Source of the DNA: Bauldia sp.
Lineage (GTDB): Bacteria; Pseudomonadota; Alphaproteobacteria; Rhizobiales; Kaistiaceae
Assembly (NCBI GenBank): GCA_020442065.1
Contig: JAGRKZ010000068.1
Location: forward strand, 1-63,065
Direction of reading: 5' to 3'
DNA: 63,065 nucleotides
The translations under genes were made by a program, and so were the position numbers. Numbering within the stretch: position 1 is the stretch's first letter; each line of letters opens with the position of its first letter. This document shows, piece by piece, positions 60,210 to 63,065 of the stretch. The notes beneath the pieces are model-generated. The model saw only the letters and a list, made by a program, of their open reading frames with translations. It did no database searches and was not told the DNA's origin.

Positions 60210-61064
60210 ATGGCACCGAACAACGGGCGATCGCTGCTCAAGCGGATAAGGGATCACTATGCCGAGCTTCGTCCGGCGGAGCGGCGGCTTGCGGACCTCA
60301 TCCTCAACTTTCCCGGCGAGATCGCCGGCTACTCGGCCACCGAGCTTGCCGGGATGGCCGAGACGTCAAACGCGGCGGTCAGTCGGTTCGTGCAAAGGAT
60401 CGGGCTTCGGACCTACGACGAGATGCGGCGGCTATCGCGAGAGGGAATCGACGGCGGCTCGCCGCATTTCTTCCTCCATCCCGGCGATGCCCGTGGCGAC
60501 GGAAGCGCGGCGGCCTTCTACCGTGATGCGACGATCGAGGCGCTCCGGCGCACCTTCGCCGCGATCGGCGAGAGGGACATCGACAGCCTCGCTGCCGCGG
60601 TCCGTACCGCGCCCGACGTGTGGATCGTCGGCTACCGGCATGCCCACTTCCTCGCCGCCTGGCTTCACTGGCAGGTCTGCCATGTCCGGCCGCGCGTCCA
60701 CCTCCTGCCGCGCGCCGGCAGCACCTATGGCGAAGTGCTCGCCGATGCCGGCGAGGGCGACGTCGTCATCGCGGTGGCGCTTCGCCGCCGCGCGCGGGCA
60801 CTCGGCGACGTGCTCGCCGCCCTCCGCGCCGCGGGAGCGCGTCTCGCTTTGGTCGGCGATCTCTCGCTCACCGACGACTACGGCGCGGAATGGGTGTTCC
60901 GCTGCGACACGCGCACGGCGACGGCCGTCGACAACCACGCCGCGGTGCTCGCTGCGATCCAGCTCATCCTCGACCGGATCATCGTGCGCGCCGGGAAGGA
61001 CGCCGCTGCCCGCTTCGCCGGCATCGACCAGCTCCACGAAGACCTTGGCGAACTAGGCGGTTGA
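60210..61064 (+). CDS. RpiR/MurR-family transcriptional regulator
   Basis: A 284-residue protein. The N-terminal HTH_6 domain reads LRPAERRLADLILNFPGEIA, then GYSATELAGMAETSNAAVSR and FVQRIGLRTYDEMRRL. The SIS domain starts near 110 (AAAVRTAPDVWIVGYRHAHF) but is built for a non-sugar ligand, as HFLAAWLHWQVCHVRP replaces the usual phosphosugar loop. It is divergent from the DUF1989 operon, so likely its regulator. SIS-lacking-phosphosugar versions are common beside catabolic nitrogen operons. Confidence 0.85.
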   Translation: MAPNNGRSLLKRIRDHYAELRPAERRLADLILNFPGEIAGYSATELAGMAETSNAAVSRFVQRIGLRTYDEMRRLSREGIDGGSPHFFLHPGDARGDGSAAAFYRDATIEALRRTFAAIGERDIDSLAAAVRTAPDVWIVGYRHAHFLAAWLHWQVCHVRPRVHLLPRAGSTYGEVLADAGEGDVVIAVALRRRARALGDVLAALRAAGARLALVGDLSLTDDYGAEWVFRCDTRTATAVDNHAAVLAAIQLILDRIIVRAGKDAAARFAGIDQLHEDLGELGG

Positions 61065-61293
61065 CGTCCCTCGCCGGACCGGTGCCTGCAGGCAAGACAG
61101 TCGATCGGCCGGCCTTCCCAACCCGCATAGCCTTGACTTGCGACGTGCGGTCTTCCGGTTGGTCTCCAGATCGTCGGCCGTCGCCTCGACGATCGCGCCG
61201 TGCTCGCTGCCGCCGCGGCCTTCGAGGCGGCGAGGCCGTGGCTCGCGCTCCGCCCGGCACACGGCGTGTGGTGACGACGGGGTCGGTCCGCTC

Positions 61294-62229
61294 CTAGCGC
61301 GAGCGGATGGGTACCGAGAGCCGCGACTGGCCGTCGATGCTGCAAAGCCTGCCGCCGTCCACCACCATGTACGGCTCATAGAGCACCACCGCGACTGGCT
61401 TCGCCCCGCGCATGACGCGCGTCTCGTAGCCGATGCCGAGGCTCCACCGCCCCTCCAGGAATTTGCGGTTCCGGATGACGATCCGCTCCACCATTCCGTC
61501 GGCGCCGATATCGACCGCGTTCGACGACCCCGGCGCGAGACTTACGCCTTCGGCAAAGGTGATCCAGCCGTCTGGCCGGTCCTCCGGCAGCATCACGTCG
61601 ATCGCGACTTCCGCGGCGAGCGTCGCCAGCGGCCGGTGCGGGTGGATGGCGTTGTGGAGCACCGCAACCCCGGCGCCGCGCTCGCTCCCCCGGATCAGCG
61701 CGTGACCCGCGTCGCCCCGCCGCTCGACATGGGCAGTGTTGGCGGCCGCCATGGCGCCGTCGCGGGCGAGCGCGATGATCCCGGCATCGACTTCCGGATT
61801 GGCCGCCACCACCTCCGCCACCGCCTGCTCCGGCGAGAGGCCGTGGCGCATCAGGTCGAGCACCTCGTCGTTGAGGTTAACCCCGTTGACGCCGATCGTG
61901 TTCGGCATGCGGTGGCCGGTCACCAGCCCGACCCGCGCATCGGCCGGCGTGAACTGGCTGAGCGGCTCGGGCCGGTCCGGCCCGCTCGCCATCAGCCCGG
62001 CGACGGTTGCGCCGGCAAGCGCTGCCGGCATCATCGCCCCGCCCTTGCCGAACAGCGCCGCGATGCCGCCCTTCTGGGTGCTGGCGCGCTCGATGCCGCC
62101 ATCCTCGGTCAGCGCGACGAAGGAGACGAAGCCACCGATCGCGCCGCGCCCGACGGCTTCCACCGCGGCCAGCGCGCGGACGACGGCGAGCCCTGCCTCG
62201 GGCCCCTGGGCCGCGATGCCGATGGTCAT
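61294..62229 (-). CDS. DUF6963/DUF1028-like Ntn-hydrolase-type protein
   Basis: A 311-residue protein. MTIGIAAQGPEAGLAVVRAL and VGRGAIGGFVSFVALTEDGG begin it; VTGHRMPNTIGVNGVNLNDE then VLDLMRHGLSPEQAVAEVVA and NPEVDAGIIAL resemble DUF1028, a self-processing Ntn-hydrolase-like fold often found with peptide importers. I recall related proteins labelled DUF6963. The start overlaps the stop of an oligopeptide ABC ATPase (ATGA), so it is made with the importer. It may hydrolyse an imported amide or peptide; function unproven. Convergent with the RpiR gene. Confidence 0.5.
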   Translation of the reverse strand: MTIGIAAQGPEAGLAVVRALAAVEAVGRGAIGGFVSFVALTEDGGIERASTQKGGIAALFGKGGAMMPAALAGATVAGLMASGPDRPEPLSQFTPADARVGLVTGHRMPNTIGVNGVNLNDEVLDLMRHGLSPEQAVAEVVAANPEVDAGIIALARDGAMAAANTAHVERRGDAGHALIRGSERGAGVAVLHNAIHPHRPLATLAAEVAIDVMLPEDRPDGWITFAEGVSLAPGSSNAVDIGADGMVERIVIRNRKFLEGRWSLGIGYETRVMRGAKPVAVVLYEPYMVVDGGRLCSIDGQSRLSVPIRSR

Positions 62230-63065
62230 GAGGCGACCCAGTGTGCGGGGGCCGCCTCGACGAGCGGCCCGTCGGGATAGTCGCCGGCCGGCACCGTCAC
62301 CCGCACCCGGCCCCGCTTCTCCGGGTCGGGCACCGGCGCGGCCGAGATCAGCGCCTTCGTATAGACGTGGCGCGGCGCGTCGAGCACCTCCCGGGTTGGC
62401 CCGACCTCGAGGATCCGGCCGGCCCGCATCACGGCGACGCGGCTCGATATCTGCCGCACCACCGCCAGATCATGCGAGATGAAGAGGAGGGCGATTCCCC
62501 GGTCGTCGCGAAGCTCGGCGAGGAGGTCGAGCACCTGCCGCTGGATCGAGACGTCGAGCGCCGAGGTCGGCTCGTCGGCGACGATGATCTGCGGTTCGGC
62601 TGCGAGCGCCCTGGCGATCGCCACCCGCTGCCGCTGGCCGCCGGAGAATTCGTGCGGATAGCGGTTCGCCATCCCGCCGTCGAGGCCGACGCGCTGGAGA
62701 AGCGCCGCGGCGCGACCCCACGCTTCGCGGCGGCTCGCCCGGCCGTGGATCACCATTGGCTCCGCCACCGTCCGCCCTACGGGAAAGCGCGGATCCAGCG
62801 AGGCATAGGGGTCCTGGAAGATCATCTGCACTTTGGATCGCGCCCGACGGAGCGCTCCACCTTTCAACCGCGCCATGTCGGTCCCGTCGACGAGGATCGC
62901 GCCCGTGTCGATGTCGAGGAGGCGCGCCACCGCCCGGCCGAGGGTCGATTTGCCCGATCCGCTCTCGCCGACCAGCGCCACGGTCTCCGTCGCCATCACG
63001 TCGAGACTGATATCGGACAACGCCTTCGTCTCGGTCCGTCCCGAGAAGGTCTTCGACACCCCCGC
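62226..63065 (-). CDS. Oligopeptide/dipeptide-type ABC importer ATPase (DppF/OppF-like), 5' end cut by the window
   Basis: About 280 residues are visible in frame to the right edge; the true start lies outside. Walker A GESGSGKST, Q-loop MIFQDPYASLDPRFPVGRTV, signature FSGGQRQRVAIARALA, Walker B IIVADEPTSALDVSIQRQVL and H-loop LLFISHDLAVV are all present. The peptide-importer hallmark follows (HVYTKALISAAPVPDPEKR). The usual upstream domain or DppD partner, permeases and binding protein would lie to the right. It is coupled to the DUF6963-like gene. Confidence 0.9.
   Translation of the reverse strand, partial: AGVSKTFSGRTETKALSDISLDVMATETVALVGESGSGKSTLGRAVARLLDIDTGAILVDGTDMARLKGGALRRARSKVQMIFQDPYASLDPRFPVGRTVAEPMVIHGRASRREAWGRAAALLQRVGLDGGMANRYPHEFSGGQRQRVAIARALAAEPQIIVADEPTSALDVSIQRQVLDLLAELRDDRGIALLFISHDLAVVRQISSRVAVMRAGRILEVGPTREVLDAPRHVYTKALISAAPVPDPEKRGRVRVTVPAGDYPDGPLVEAAPAHWVAS

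Noticed and set aside
1-63065. CRISPR arrays, tRNA, rRNA or tmRNA genes, replication origin
   Set aside because: Reading both strands by eye I found no regularly spaced repeats and no cloverleaf or rRNA-like conserved segments. A tRNA or Rfam scan would be needed to exclude them fully.

Overview
The window is GC-rich DNA (about 75% G+C in a sampled catabolic line, 8881-8940) from what looks like an alphaproteobacterium, most likely Hyphomicrobiales. The basis is the codon use, the dense set of overlapping catabolic operons, the many periplasmic-binding-protein ABC importers, a D-tartrate-dehydratase-like enolase close to the rhizobial type, and an AmiC/AmiR amide system. I saw no rRNA, tRNA, CRISPR array or replication origin. 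Taxonomy is inference only.

Left edge, 1-4.2 kb: a phage-derived patch. It holds the end of a DNA methylase, a tandem array of small HTH proteins (two intact, a third cut off), a lower-GC secreted-type protein with beta-strand and RTX repeats, and an intact small serine recombinase.

Module A, 4.4-21.3 kb: a CUT2-type importer operon ending in an SDR and a MetX-like alpha/beta-hydrolase. Divergent from it is an EthD-like gene, followed by a GntR/FadR regulator. Next come an enolase-superfamily dehydratase, a class III aminotransferase and an aldehyde dehydrogenase, all divergent from PxpC-PxpA-PxpB-biotin carboxylase-biotin carrier. Four sigma70-like promoters here carry a shared TTTGATCTTT-like box just downstream of the -10 element, so the parts look like one GntR-controlled regulon for a nitrogenous (lactam-like?) carbon source.

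Module B, 22-28.2 kb: a LacI regulator, two clear LacI operators, a CUT1 sugar importer (ATPase not present), a medium-chain dehydrogenase and a TIM-barrel isomerase/epimerase. It ends at a second, broken copy of the serine recombinase.

Module C, 29.2-43.5 kb: a ten-gene minus-strand operon (DUF6282-SDR-branched-chain-type ABC importer-ALDH-amidohydrolase-LysR) divergent from aminotransferase-M29-like peptidase-amidohydrolase. The divergent gap has two CTATC-N4-GATAG palindromes.

Junk and surface-sugar patch, 43.5-47 kb: the missing 3' part of the HTH-protein array, a fucosyltransferase-like protein, a GDP-mannose 3,5-epimerase and a third recombinase remnant. The two array fragments lie about 42 kb apart, which suggests modules A-C were inserted into (or recombined within) the phage array.

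Module D, 47-54.8 kb: AmiC-AmiR amide sensing and antitermination fused by overlapping start/stop codons to a five-gene urea/amide-type ABC importer and a formamidase/acetamidase.

Module E, 55.1-60.1 kb: a polar-amino-acid-type ABC importer behind three consecutive DUF1989 (urea-carboxylase-associated/carboxyguanidine-deiminase-like) genes, one of them degenerate, divergent from an RpiR regulator.

Right edge, 61.3-63.1 kb: a DUF6963/DUF1028-like protein coupled to an oligopeptide-type ABC ATPase that runs out of the window. Overall the window is an accessory catabolic island specialised for importing and opening amides, imides, lactams and related small nitrogen compounds.
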